Shown here in pieces: positions 33,000 through 47,400 of a stretch of 64,000 bases of DNA. The notes beneath the pieces are model-generated. The model made no database searches, was not told where the DNA came from, and was given only the letters and a program-made list of their open reading frames with translations. A program made the position numbers and the translations under genes. Every line of letters begins with the position of its first letter. The first letter of the stretch is position 1. This DNA comes from Gambelia wislizenii (taxonomy: Eukaryota; Chordata; Lepidosauria; Squamata; Crotaphytidae), in assembly GCA_030847615.1 (NCBI GenBank), contig JAUMIR010000015.1, positions 2,125,501 through 2,189,500 on the forward strand, given 5' to 3'.

Positions 33000-33315
33000 C
33001 CTGAGTAGCTTTAAAAAAGCACTAAAGACGGATCTCTTTTGGCAGGCCTTTCCTAATTAGATCCCAGCCTCAGGGGATCCTGGCTTCTTTTAGTACGCTG
33101 GCCATTTATAGTATTTTATAGTATTTATTGTTTTTAATTGTGATTTTATATCAGTTGGTTTTAATTTATAATTGTTTAATTTTTTTTATGGGGGAGGGTG
33201 GGGTGGGGGGTGTTTGGGGATTTTATCTGTATTGTATTTTAATTTTTGTAAGCCGCCCCGATTGTTTTAACAGAGAGGCGAGGTATAAATAAATTTTATT
33301 ATTATTATTATTATA
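33000..33315 (+). mobile_element. LINE-like 3' end with GTAAGCCGCCCC tail
   Basis: Ends 'TTTTGTAAGCCGCCCC...GAGGCGAGGTATAAATAAATTTTATT' then an ATT microsatellite, a common squamate 3' tail (also 51990-52140). Confidence 0.5.
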
Positions 33316-35150
33316 AAATTCAACCATTTAGCCTTTTCAAAGAATCTAACCTTTTGTGTTCAGCATAAAAAATTTATTTTGGTGGTGTTGTTTTTTAAGG
33401 TTTTGGATTCATTTCATAGGTTATCAATCAGCCCTAATTTTTCGAATGAACATGTTTCTACAAGCAGTTTGCTTTTTGATCAATGCAAGGGTGGTTGGTG
33501 GGTGGGATGGGATATTATATTTCAAGGACGGAAAAGAAAGAAGCCGAACCAGGTAGACTATTCTTCCCAAAAGTGGTTTATTAGAAACCTTTTGCTTCCG
33601 GCAGAAATTTTGACTAAGCACACTTCAGAGTACTGCAGCGTCAACAAGGATTTTGCAATGGAGGCACAGCAAGGTCAAGATGCAGAAGAAAGGCAACCGG
33701 CAGAACAAAACGCCACCCAGCAGAACTTTCCCACCAAGTGTTGTCACATAGACGCCAGGCAGGTTTTAGTAATGAACATCCTTCGTTCATTTTGGGGTGC
33801 TCACAGGACCTGTTAGGGCACCTCCACCTCCCCTAAGTTCAGCAGAAAAGCCACTCAGAAGAAATAAATAACCCCTTCCCCTCTGCAAATCCTTCAGTCC
33901 TTGGCGTCTTCCTCCAATCGCTCCATTAAAAGAGAACCAAATGACACTGACCCCCATTGACCACAATGGAGGGCCGCCTGGTGTGATTGGCTTGAGCACA
34001 GATCCAAATGGAGACATTCCTCTTTGGAGAACGGAGTACAGGACACCGTCCGACCGTCTTGATTTGGGTGGAGATGTTCTGGATTATTCCTCCACTGTCT
34101 CACTTTTTCAGCCATGTTTAAAGTGTCCCGGTTTCTCTGTCCTCCCACCTTTCCCCTTGGCTGACTTCTAATGCTGCAAACTGAATTCAAAGTGCAAAAA
34201 TGATTTGCATGCCATTAACTCAGCAAGGGGTAGAGGAGGGAAAAGAAATCTCGCTCTTCCCAGAAGGCTCAGGCAAAAGCAAACTGCAGCCTCTCCTCAC
34301 CTGTCTGTTATTCCTCCGTCATCACCTCTTTTGCCATCTTGGCCACTCCCTGATGTTACTTGGCCACACATGTCCTGGTTTTCATTTCTGAAATGTTGGA
34401 GCGTATGGCACAGTACGGCACGGGCCTAGAAATCTCACCTTGATCAGGAGGCATCCCAGTTTGGAGGGAAGACAATAAACTTTCCCAATTGGCAAAAGTG
34501 CTGCAACTGGAGGAGATATTTGGTGGTAAGAAAAATTATCTCCTCTTCCTCTACTTTTTGTTTTTGCCCTGACCCTAAACAAATAAGAATCCCAGGTTGA
34601 ATCAAAACTGGGGTGCTTCAAGCATGGAAGCTAAAAATCTGACGGAAAACAAGGAAGGGTTATATTCTAGAACAGGGGTGGGAAACATGTGGATGATGGA
34701 CCTTGTGTGACTTTTGGGCTCCGGTGTGGCCCGGGGCCCCTCGTTTTTCCCCTCTCCCCCAAAGTCATTTTTCAGTTGAATAAACACCCCCAAATCACCC
34801 AGAAACCCTTTGCAGTGTTGTACAATACTGTCCTGAGGGGATCTCCTTCCCCAAAATAGCTAAAAAAGACACTCCAAACCTATCCCAGAAGAGCCCCAAA
34901 AATGACACATTGTCATTTTCTGTTGCCCCAAATGCGCTATGGCCCCCTTGAAGAAGCAAAAATGGGGTAGATCTAGAACCTTATCTCAGATTTTGCTCAA
35001 CCCCTGTTCTAGAAGCTCAACTCATCTAAGACATCCACTGTCTGCATCTACAGTCAAGGAGGATAAAATGCAATGAAATTATGATTATTATTTTTTAGTG
35101 GTCTTCTTTGAGTGGGCAATGCAGAGCGCCCAATGGCCCCTCCTGGTTAA
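33316..35150. other. Intergenic sequence 3' of ECM1
   Basis: Includes a family M copy (34085-34407). Open frames at 33379-33816 (+) and 33787-34190 (-) show no domain and no splice context, so I do not call them genes. Confidence 0.5.
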
Positions 35151-35156
35151 TTTATT
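35151..35156 (-). terminator. Poly(A) signal AATAAA of ECM1
   Basis: TTTATT on the + strand, about 140 nt past the ECM1 stop; the first canonical signal downstream. Confidence 0.6.
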
Positions 35157-35295
35157 TATCTTTTTTGGAAGATCTTGGATCAAGAAGACACTGAACCCAC
35201 TCCCTGCATATGGAAAGGGAACTCTCCAGAAAGGGAAAGGCAGGCTAGGAGGTGGAGAGGAGTTTTTTGTGGTGTAGGAATCAGTTCATCTGGAT

Positions 35296-35478
35296 TTATA
35301 CGGTGGGCTCAGTCGGGACGGCCACAGGGCGCCCAACGCTAGCCAGAGAGATGCTGCTCAGGTAGTTGGAATTGAAGCAGTTTTCACGGGCATCGTCTTC
35401 CACTTGGGCACAGCACTTTTTAGGGTCTTTCCAGGCCTTTTTTTGGGAGCTGCAAAGGGTGGTGATGAACTGGGTTTT
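35296..35478 (-). CDS. ECM1: ECM1 exon 7 (C-terminus)
   Basis: 183 nt including TAA. Encodes [19 protein letters not shown], then KCC-X10-C and ENCFNSNYL, matching the ECM1 C-terminal block. The variable tail after NYL is short. Acceptor CCCCAG. Confidence 0.9.
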   Translation of the reverse strand, partial: KTQFITTLCSSQKKAWKDPKKCCAQVEDDARENCFNSNYLSSISLASVGRPVAVPTEPTV

Positions 35479-38400
35479 CTGGGGAGAAAAACAAAAGCTC
35501 TGTAAGTTCTGGCAGTGTGGATCATAAGCTAAAACTATAGGTCACTCCCCATATCCGTAGAACCAATATCCACAGTTTCAGTTATCCACGGCCGAAAAAA
35601 TAGGGACACATAGTGCTGGGAAATGCCTAGAGAGCCCTCCTGCCTAGGAATCGCTAGGTCCTCCAATGCAACTCTATGATATATTTGTACCAGAAGTCCT
35701 TTATTTTAATAGGATTTGCTATTATCTGTGGTTTCACTTATAAACAATAAGTTCAAAAATGTATATCCCACAGATATAGGGGGCAACCCGTATAGTTCAC
35801 TTTACAGGGTTGACAGTTCAAGGTCGTCCCAGGCCCTTCCAAAACCTGAGAACCAGTGTGACTCTATGGTATGGTAAGATATATTAAAATAAAGGACTTC
35901 TTGTACAAACATACCATAGAGTTGCATTAGAGGACCAAGGAATTCCTAGACAGTATGCCTCTCTAGGCATTTTCCGGTGCAACTCTATGGTATGTGTCCC
36001 CATTTTTCTAGCTACAGAAAACTAAAACCATGGATATTGGTTCCACAGATATGATAGGGGAACTGCAAAGGCTGCAGGTGAAAGGGATGGAAGCCGCGTC
36101 TGATGTAATTAAGCCACCGCTGAGTCTCACATCCTCACATCACACGAATCATAAAATCATAGAATTGTAGAGTTGGAAGAGACCACGAGGGCCATCCAGT
36201 CCAACCCCATTCTGCCACGCAGGAAACCACGATCAAAGCATCCCTGACAGATGGCCATCCAGCCTCTGTTTAAAGACCTCCAAGGAAGGAGACCCCACCA
36301 CACTCCAAGACATAGAATTATAGAGTTGGAAGGTACCTCAAAGGGCCATCTAGTCCAACTCCATTCTGCTACGCAGGATATCACAATCAAAGCATCCCTG
36401 ACAGATGGCCATCCAGCCTCTGTTTGAAGACCTTCAAGGAAGGAGACCCCACCACGCTCCGAGGGAGTGCGTTCCACTGCCGAACAGCTCTTACTGTCAA
36501 AAAGTTCCTCCTCATGTTGAGGTGGGATCTCTGTTCCTGGAGCTTGCACCCATTGCTCCGTGTTCCAGTCTCTGGAGCAGCAGAAAACAAGCCTGCTCCA
36601 TCCTCAGCCTGACATCCCTTCAAATACTTAAACAGGGCTATCATATCGCCTCTTAACCGTCTTTTTTCCAGGCTAAACATACCCAGCTCCCTAAGTCTCT
36701 CCTCATGAGGCATGGTTTCCAGACCTTTCACCATTTTAGTCGCCCTCCTCTGGACACGCTCCAATTTGTCAATATCCTTTTTGAATTGTGGTGCCCAGAA
36801 CTGGACACAGTATTCCAGGTGAGGCCTGACCAAAGCAGAATAGAGTGGCACTGCCCTGGTGGCACAGTGGTTAAATGCCAGTCCTCCAAGTCACCACGTT
36901 GCAAGTTCGATTCCAGCGGGCTCCAAGGTTCGCTCAGCCTTCCATCCTTTCCTAGGTCGGTAAAATGAGTACCCAGCTTGTGGGGGCAATTAGCTAACAC
37001 ACATTGGAAACTGTTTAATGCAGTGTAGATGTGTAAATTGCTATTGCTTAAAAAAACAATTTGTAAGCTGCTCTGATAGCCTTGTGGCTGAAGAGCAGGG
37101 TATAAATAAATAAATAAATAAATATAAATAAATAAATAAATAAATAAATAAAATATGCACCTTGGCAGAAAGCTCTGCCATCCACCACCACCCTTTGTCT
37201 TATTTCATTACAGATGAGTAATGCCTTTCCTCCAACCGGTTACTCACCTCTTCCTTGGCGCACTGAATTCTCTCGTTGCCTTCTAGCTGGCAACAGGGTT
37301 CTGTGATGTTCTGGATGAGAGCAGGGATCTGTCTCCTAGAGAAGGGGGAAAACAGATGTACAATGATCCATCGACATTACTGCCATTGCAAGAGAAAAAC
37401 AAAAAGGTACCCCCACCGACGGGCAGAGCTTGGAAGGAATGCAGTTGCTACTATCACGTACCTCTCTGTTTTGTAGCAAGGGGGCAAGTAAGTGGCATTT
37501 TAACTAGAGTTGCCAGTCCAGGGACATTTTCAGACAGTCCCGGGAGAGGAACAGCGCTCTTGCGCAGCAGGGGGTCCTTTTCGGACACCACCGTCCCTCT
37601 TCCGGGATCATTCGTGGCACGTCCGTGAAGCTTTGGCAGCGGCCGCGCCATATTTTAAGCACAGACAACCTCCGTGATTAAAATATGGCGCAGCCGCTTC
37701 CAAAGCTTCACGGACGTGCCACAAATGATCCCGGAAGAGGCACGGCGTTGTCCAAAAAGGACCCCGTGCCACACAAGAGCGTCATTCCTCTCCCAGGACC
37801 TGATCCCGCGGTTAGCACCGTCTGAAAAGGATAGTCCCAGACCCTGAGGTTTCCGGGCCATTAAGTACCAACCATAGTTGGTCACAGCTAGTCATTCAAA
37901 CATATACAGAGAGAACTGTTTGGAAATTAAAACAGAAGCCTTAGCTCTAGGGGCTGATAAAGTCCTATGGTATGTGTCCTTATTTTGTGTCCCGTGGATA
38001 ACCAAAACCACAGATATTGGTTCTATGGATACAGGGGTGATCTATATTCCTTGTTTGCATCCAATTCCTTACTTTTTCCTTTTACGTACCACCAGCATGT
38101 GACAGAGAACTTACGATTCGTGCAAAATTGATAAAAATTTGGAGATGGGAGGGGAGGAAGGAGTCTTTTTACGAGAGGAGAACCGAAATGGATTGGAGAG
38201 GATGTATTTTATGTTTCATCCAAAAGAGGGAGCAGCAAACTCAGTAACTGAATCAATCTGCTCATAAATGATATATTTCACACCAACAACATTCTTGGCC
38301 TGTGTGTGTGTGTGTGTTGTGTGTGACCTCTTCCAAGAAAACTATCTGTACCAGAAACGCCATGCAGAATGCTAATTTTCTCTCCTATCCGCCCAGCTGA

Positions 38401-41400
38401 AATAATGATAATTATCATAAGGACAAGGTGTATCCACATAACTGGTTTTCAAGTCTGCGGAAGACTGTATTTATCTCATCTCCGTCACCTGAAAACCAGC
38501 CCGGTTAAGTAGGCCACGTAGCTGTGGGTTTAGCTGCTTAGCCACGGGGGAGACCTGCACGTTTTGTGTGGTGCGTGTGAGAGAGGATATATCTGAGGCC
38601 GGCTCTACCGTTAGGCAAAGTGAGAAGAGCTACTTGTGCAATTTTCTGTCCCAGGTTGCAGAACAACTTGATTCGCACTCAGCACCCTTCTGTTTTCCAC
38701 CTTGCTTTTACTCCCTTGAGTTTTTTCTTCATCTTTGTCTCCCCCCAAAGATACAATGGCGATGCTAACCATGTCAATAATATCAATAAATAGGGAAGAG
38801 AATGGGAGATAATAACTTAATCTAAAATGTAAATGAATAGAGCGTCAATGTAATAAAAACGGAAAACAGAGAAATTGGGGATTATTAAATAAAAGGGGTA
38901 GAGTAGCATGAACTCAGCAATATGGTCAGAAAAGAAATAAGGCGGTCACGTGGTATGTATGTAAAGTCGGGTAAGAATGGATAAATGGATAAATGATGAA
39001 AGGTAAACATGTTGGAGAATGGAGAAAGAATGAATAGTTAAGAATGTTAAGAAGTAAAAGAACAGGATGTATAGAGAAAATACATTATGTAATGTATGAA
39101 AAGTTTTTTTAATGTATGTTTTTTTAAAACAATTCTGAATAAAAATATATTTAAAAAATAAAAAAATAAAAAATAATATCAATAAACTGATTACAACAAG
39201 CTTAAATATGTCATATGTATTTTATGGATAACTTAATGTTCACACAGTGCAATATCAAAGGCCAGATATTCACCAATGCCTTCTCAAAAAATTACTGTAC
39301 TTACAATGACAAGGTAATATAAACACAACTTAAAGATACATTATTTCATAGAGTGGCCATCTCACATGTACCCAATATAGAGACCGTAACACGTGACTGT
39401 ATATAATTTACTGTGTGGTAATTATTTATCTCTAATGGCATCACATATATTTGATGATACTAAATAAATTTTACTTCCATCCTTTTTAACTGACACAGTT
39501 TATGGTCTTTACGATGTTTAGGTAAATATATCTGAAGTCATACCAATATCAAAAATCATGCCAGACTGTCAGATCCAAAATTAAATCTCAATCATTTGCT
39601 AATGCAAAAAAAAAACCCAAAGCAAAAACAGTCACATGTTATGGTGTTATGTTATTTAAGCTTGTTGTATTCAGTTTATTGATATTATTGACACATTTCT
39701 CCTAGTGTTGGGTTTGGTTCTTCACTTGGGGACTGTTGATTGTTAGACAATGCTAACCATGTGTCAATTGAAGAAGAAAAAAGCAGTGGTCAGAAATGAA
39801 CAAACTTGGAATGCTGGAAATTAGGGTAGGAATCCTTCTGCAACCGTCCAGCTTTGGCTGGACTACAACTCCCACCATCCCCCAGCACGTGGTGAGGAAT
39901 GCTGGGAGTTGCAGTCCAATCACAGCTAGAGGGCTGCAGGATTCCCACACACCTGGGATAAATAGGCTTTATATTTGCCAGAAGCTGGGTTGGGTTGGTT
40001 ATTTCTCAACAAAACTTAATTTGTAGGGCTGTAACATTTAATAAATTATGGGCCACCATCTTTCTCATCATTGTACAGTAGGACCCTGTATCCACTGATT
40101 CATTATCCACTGATTCAATTATCCATGGGACACAAAACAGTACACCTACCATAGAGTCTTCCTAGAAAACATGTCCTCTCTAGCAATTTTCTAGGTCCTC
40201 CAAGGCAAATTTATGGTATTTTAAACCAGACGTCCCATTATTTACAATGGCGTTTGCTATTATCCATGGTTTTTGGTATCCACGCCCCCCCCGAACAAAT
40301 CCCCAGCAGATATGGGGATCCTACTGTAGTATCAAGGCAGTATTGGGGGGGGGGTCAGCGTAAGAGGGGCGCTCCAAAAAAGCAATACAAAGACTCCCTG
40401 AAAACATCTCAAGCTCGGCCAAATTGATCACCAACAATGGTCCGTCCTGGCCTCACATCGGGAGGCATGGAGATGCACTATCCACAATGCTGCAGCCTTA
40501 TTTGAGAACTCACGCCGAACAAGTCTTGAAGAGAAACGACAACGCAGAAAGAATCACAACCCAAAAACATCACCCAAGGAGACCTTCTGCTGTGCTTTCT
40601 GCAACCGGACTTGTTTATCTCGGATTGGCCTTTTTAGTCATCAGCGTGCTTGCGGAAAGCGCTGGATGAGTCCTTCCTGAATCTTCGTTTGTGAAGAAAA
40701 GCCAGAGAGATCAAGGCAGTTTATTTATGGCCACCTCGCGAGTTTTGAGAGACTGGGCTAGAATTTGAACCCGGCTTCTTAACTCACCGCAGCTCTTACA
40801 GAGCTTGGAAAAGTTACTTTTTTGGAGCACAGCTCTAGCTAGCATGGCCGGTCTTAAACCTCTAGTGATTTGTGATGAGTCTTCAAGATATCTCCCGGCA
40901 GAGCCCAGCTGGCGATTGGATAAGTTTCTTTTTTTTTTTGGACTGCAACTCCCAGAATGACCCAACAGCATCCATTTCATAACCCTCCCAATACCTGCCC
41001 AGGTAGCACATCTAAAAAATAAAATAAACACAAGATTATGACATCACCAATTGGAGGATTCTGGGTGTGATAACTTCTTTCCTTGCCTTATCATTACGTG
41101 ACAGCTGCCTGCTTTTGGGAAGATGGGTTACCCCCAGAAAGTGATTGACTTACTGTTTGCTCAGAAGCGTGAATTGGCCACAGAGCGAATCCAGGAGGGA
41201 CGAGGTGATCTCCGCTAGGCTCACTGACTTGATCTCCTTGTCGTAGGCCGGGTACGGGGCCCGGTTGGCGAAGCACGTGAATCGGGCCTCCGTCTCGTTC
41301 TCTTTGCAGCATTCGTGGGGCCTGGTCTTGACCGAGAACTCTTGCTTGCAGAATTGCATGAGGACTTTTTCCCACTGGCGAGAGAGAGAGAAAAACAGAA

Positions 41401-44400
41401 AAACAATAACAACAATACTAATACAGGTTGCTCCTCATATCCATTTCTGGACTTACTGTCCAGAACGCACTCCCTCAGAGTGTGGTGGGGTCTCCTTCCT
41501 TGGAGGTCTTTAAACAGAGGCTGGATGGCCATCTGTCGGGGATGCTTTGATTGGATTTCCTGCATGGCAGAATGGGTTTGGACTGGATGGCCCTCGTGGT
41601 CTCTTCCAACTCTGCAATTCTATGATTCTATGATTCTATGATACTGTTTATAAATAAAATTGCAGATAATAGCAAACCTTATTAAAATAAAGTACTTTCA
41701 GTATAAACATACCATAGAGTTGCGTTGGAGGACCTAGCAATTCCTAGAGAGGAAGGACACCTCTCTAGGGATTTTCCAGCACGGCTCTACGGTATGTGTC
41801 CCTATTTTTTTTCAGCCATGGATAACTAAAACCACTGATATTGGTTCCGTGGATATGGGGACCAGTATGGCCATAGATAGGGCTGCAATAGAACAATTAC
41901 AATTGACACTACTTGGAATGGGCTACATTATCCGAGAAAAATGCCAAGGTTCTCCTTTGTCCAGGGTGGTGTAAGAGTTCTGCTGGTGGAACTCCAGGAC
42001 TCATGGTTTTATTGCAACCATTACCCCAAGAAGCCATTCTATGGCTGGGGGAGAGCGGGGTTGGGGGCTGGAGAAGTGTCAGGTGATGCGCCCTAGCCAG
42101 ACACAGAGCAATGGCGTCTCCCACTGCAATCCATGGGGTCTTGGCTGACAATATCATCAGTCTGCATCTCGCTATGGGGATGCTCTGTGCTCACCAGCCT
42201 TGGAATGGGCACTCAGGGGACCATTGTAGCAAAAATTTTGAGTCTAGGGTCTTCTGTTGGGGGGGCATACCCTCCAACATTTCACAGGTGAAAATAGGAA
42301 CACGTGTGGCCAAGGAACACCAGAGTGTGGTCACAAATGGCCAAAGTTATTTATGAGCATGCACAAGCTAGGAGAGGCTGCAGTTGTTTGCTTTTGCCTG
42401 AGCCAACTGGGAAGGGCAAGACTCCCCATCGGTGCTCCAAGTTGAGCTTTGCCTGTTGAATTTTGGACTGACAGGTCACTGGTAAAAGGATGCTGAGCCT
42501 TTACGAGAGAAAACCGTAACACAACTAGGCCTGTAATCAGCATCGCTGTCCTGAATTCCACACCAACATCCTTCCCCAAACAAGGAAAGTCCTCCCATTG
42601 CGGTAGCGCTTGGATGGTTTGGTCACAGCAAGTAAAGGCTGCATTCAGAAGAGACCACAGAAGCAGGGAATGCTGGGAGAAAAGAAGGCATGCTGGGGTG
42701 GGTGGGATCCATCAATAGATGTGTACATAGGCTTGCCAAATCTCAGGGCTTGCTCCTTTCATGGGTCAACTCCAGGTGGGAGATGTGGGTGCGAATTCTC
42801 AACTTTTGGGGGGCTCCACTCTGTATAAGAAGAAAGGGCTGGGTGCAAATCTCCAGCTCAGTTAGACGAGCAACAGCGTAATGCAATTTGCAAAGCTTAA
42901 TTCTTTGCTTGTTGCAACTTGCAAAGAGTCTATGTAGCTACTTAGTTAGCGTCCTTGCATCACCAGCATTGTGGCGCCAGGGTTCACCCTCTTCTCTGCT
43001 CTATATCCACCTTCTGACTAGAAGCAAGTAGGCTCCATTAAATTTTCCTTATCCTATCTCTCTAAGTAGAGGAGAAGGAATCATCTCCTCATTTCATCTT
43101 TATTTTGGGAACAGCTCTTTAGCTAAGACTTTTCTCTTAACTTCCAAACAGGAAAATAGGCTGTGTGTGTTTTAGAGAGACAAGTGGCAAGCAACTGTGG
43201 TTGGTTCTTAATGCACAATGCTTAATGAAATCACCAGGGTCCATCCCTAGGTCTCAGCCTGTGGGGGCTAGAAACCTTTGGGACTTGCGCGATCCTGAAC
43301 TGGCAACCCTATGCATGGTATAGAAGACGTGGCTTCGTCCCGGTCGGCTCAAACTCACCCCTTTGCGGGCACAGCTGATGTCCTCTTTCCGACAACACTT
43401 CTTGAACTCATTCTCCATGCGGCTCAGAGCCCGTGCTTGGCGCATGAACCAGCCAAAATTTGACAGCGGGAGGCTGGTGGCCGCATAGACGGAATTCCGG
43501 AACTTGCGCAGCTTGCAGATGTTCTTGATGTTTTTCTCCGTGGGCTGGCCAGGAGGGAAAGAGATCTTGGGGGTCTTCTCCCCCTTGCAGCCAGAGGGAC
43601 TGGGGCAAGGGGACGACTTCTCCTCTGGAAAGGTTTGACCCTCGAAGTTGTAAGCAGGAAACTGGGCATCCTTGACAAAGCAGCGCTCGCGCCGGGCCCC
43701 TTCCAGTTTGCAGCAGTGATAAGGCTTCGTCTTTGTTGAGAATTCAGCGTCGCAGAACTGCTTCAAGACATCCGACCACTGAAGCGGGATTGGGAGAGAC
43801 GGAGGGTCAAGGGCAGGGGGAGGAAAGAAAAATGGTGTCTGTAGCCCCCAAGAGCTGATTTTGTGGCCTTCAACTCCTCCAGACTGCCTGGATTATCCAC
43901 TTTGTGTCTCAAAATGGGAAGATTAATAGGTTCTCCTGGAATACACGTCTCTCCCCATATCCTCAGGGTTATACATTCCTGGACTTACCGTGTATAAGTG
44001 AAACCATGGATAACAGCAAACCCTATTAAAATAAAAGTCTTCCTATGCAAACATATCATAGAGTTGCATTGGAGGACCTAGATATTCCTAGAGAGGATAC
44101 CTCAGTGCAACTCTATGGTATGTGTCCCCTATTTTGTGTCCCTTGGGTAACTAAAACCATGGATATTGGTTCCATGGATACGGGGGTGACCTGTATTCCA
44201 GAAGTTGCAATTTACTTTTTCAGTAGGTTGGACCAGTGCAACATTTAACATTTTAAAAACAAGGCTATTTTTCAAAATGAGAAATGGACCCCCTATTCTC
44301 TCTCCCACCCCCGTCTCTTTTTTGGCCATCTGTGTGCCCCTTTTGAAAGTCTGGTAGCAGAAAACTGTCCCCCCTTGACCCATCACAACTGCCTATCCTC

Positions 44401-47400
44401 AAGGAATAACACTTTTGTTTTTAAACCTAAGCCCAAATTGAAGATGTCATGAGGAGGAGCCGACAGAATTGAAGACAGCGGCTGTGGGTCGAATACAAAG
44501 TACCTTTCCCAAAGGACCACAATATGTTGTCCCCGGATTTTTTCAGTTAATTGATGGAGACACAGCCTCCAGGTCAACTCTGAGAAATTGCACGTCTAAG
44601 AAGTTGGTGGCGCTCCCCCCAAAACCTCATGGGACAAGTTCCACCCAAATCTGTGGCCTCGGAGGCGTGGAACTCCTTTTGGTTTTCCTCCAAGCTTGGA
44701 AGAGATGAGGTGAGGTTCTGTACTCCTCGGACACATTAATCCATTCTTTGCTAGACCTCGCGTCTGCTCCAGTATCAGAGCACACCATGACGGAGGAGTA
44801 GCTACCCATTTGTACACATCTGCAGTATGTGCACATGGCACAACTTAAGCATTTTGAAGTGCCACGGTGCTTCAGAAGGCCGGGAACTGCACTGTATTGA
44901 GCGTGCATGGAAATCCAATCCTAGCTCTAATTCTCCTAGAAGCAGCACCTTCCTCAGCCATAATGCACCAAAACGAGCTTTGCCAAGTCAGGCAGGACTA
45001 TCCTAGGCTGTGAGAGATCTGGCCCCAAAACCTGAGACCTAGAGACAAGGGAGGAAGCAAGCTTGTTTTCTGCTGCTCCGGAGACTAGGACACAGAGCAA
45101 TGGGTTCAAACTCCAGGAAAAGAGATTCCACCTAAACATTTGGAAGGACTTCCTGACAGTAAGAGCTGTTCGGAAGTGGAATGCACTGCCTCGTACTGTG
45201 GTAGAGTCTCCTTCTTTGAGGCTGGATGACCATCTGTTGGGTGTGCTCTGATTGTGTCTTCCTGCAGGGCAGGGGGTTGGACTAGATGACTAGATGACCA
45301 TTGGAGGTATCTTCCAACTCTATAATCTATGAGCTCTCCATGGTGCTGAAATTGTTTAGGACTAGAGGCTGGTTGGCCACCTGTGCTTTGATGGTATATC
45401 CCTGCATGGCAGAATGGGGTTGGACTGGATGGTCCTTTGGGGTCTCTTCCAACTCTATGATTCTATGATTCCTTGCCTAAGAAAACCCTCTGAAATTCAT
45501 GGGGTCACCATAAGTCGACAGTGTTGGACTGTGGAAACCACTGCTGCCTTTGAGTGTGGTGGAGTCTCCTTCTTTGGAGGTTTTTAAGCAGAGGCTGGAT
45601 GGCCATCTTTTGGGAATGATTTGATGTTTTACTCCTGTATGGCAGAATGGGGTTGGACTGGATGGCCCTTGGGGTCTCTTCCAACTCTATGATTCTATGA
45701 CCCCTTGTGATATCACAGGAAATGGACCCTGTTGAGTCTTCAAGGGTGATGCCATTAAGTACGATACACTTTCAATGGTGATCCAGATCAAATGAAGGAA
45801 TTGTGAAATGAAGGAATTGGGAAGATATGACAAGGGTTCTTGCCTGCTTGCTTATAGCCAGGTGAAGGCAGAGCAGAGTGGAGGGTGAGTCCTGGTGCCA
45901 CAAGGACTGAGAGGCAAGGAGGAAGTTAATTAAATACATAGACACACACAAACCCCAAATAGGCCTGCCAGATCATCCCAGGCTCTGATGTTTCTGAGCC
46001 AAAATCTTAGGGATGGCCCCTGGTGATGTCATTAAGCATTCTGCATTAAGTATAAATCATAGCTTGCCATTGAGAGAGAGAAATTGGTGGGGTTTTTTGG
46101 TCTGGAAATTAAGAGAAATCTTAACTGAAGAGGCTAGTCTTAGATCAAGGTGAAATAAGGGATGTATTCCTTCTCCCTTACTTAGGGAGATGGGATAAGG
46201 AACATTTACTCTAGCCTATTGCTTCTAGCCAGAGCAGAGTGGAGGGTGAGCCCTGACATTACAACACTTGGGAGGGAAGGAGGAAGCTAACTAAGTAAAC
46301 CTAGAGCCCCCCCTGGAGAGTCTTTGCAAACTGCAGCAACCAGTCAACTAAGCCTTGCACAATTGTAGCAAGCTGGTTTTCTCCTAGCTGAGTCAGAGAT
46401 TTGTCCCCAAGCCTTTTTCTCATTCCTGGAGTTGAGCTGCCCAAATCTGCACCCTTGTCTCCCTGCTGGAGATGACCCCTGAAAACTGGAGAGTCTGGGC
46501 CAGGCCCTAAGCTCTGGGAACACTCCACCGAATAGATGTTGTTGTTGTGGGCCTTCTAGTCTTATCCAACTTATGGCGACCCCTGGGCAAACTTATCATG
46601 GGGGTTTCTTGGACAGATTTCTTCAGAGGAAGTTTGCCACCCTTGCCTTGCTCTGAGGCTGAGAAAGTGTGACTTGCCCAAAGTCACCCAGTGGGTTTCC
46701 ATGGCTGAGCGCGGGATTCGAACCCTGGTCCCAGTGTCCTAGTCCAAGGCAATAGTGAAGAACCAGCTCCGGCAAAGGGTCCGAACCCTTCAGATACAGA
46801 GGACAGCTTATCTATACTCACCTTCTCAGCACAGAAACACCCAAAGGAGGGCTTGAGGCGGTCTCAGCGTATTTATAGCAAGGAGCAATTAGTTAAGCAG
46901 CAGGTGAGCTGTAAATACGCATCCCTGACCTCCAAGGGTTGTTGGAGACTATCTGACCAACCTGATGTTCCTGCTCATTGTGTTTGACCCACACTGCGTT
47001 TGTTGACTCTGGACTCTGTTTGCCTGACTTGGATTCTGCTGGGCTGCTCTGAACTCTGTTTGCCAGACCTACACCTTCTTGTTTGTATTTTGCTTATGAA
47101 CTCGTATTTATAGATTTTTCTTGGGGTTTTTCCAGGCTGTGAGGCCATGTTCTGGAAGAGTTTATTTCTGACATTTTGCCTGCATCTGTGGCTGGCATCT
47201 TCAGGGAATGGTTGGGTAGGGGTGTGTGAGGTTTATATACTGTGAGTCCCTGTTGGAGAGGATATGTAAATTTCTGTATTTGAATGCTCCAGAGACTGGA
47301 ACACGGAGCAATGGATGCAAGCTCCAGGAACAGAGATCCCACCTCAACATTAGGAGGAACTTTTTGACAGTAAGAGCTGTTCGGCAGTGGAAGACGCTCC

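Noticed and set aside
33379..34190. Open frames with 'KEECLHLDLCSSQ' and 'AEERQPAEQN' peptides
   Set aside because: No splice sites, no domain, next to family M repeat. A lost gene or repeat is possible but not shown.
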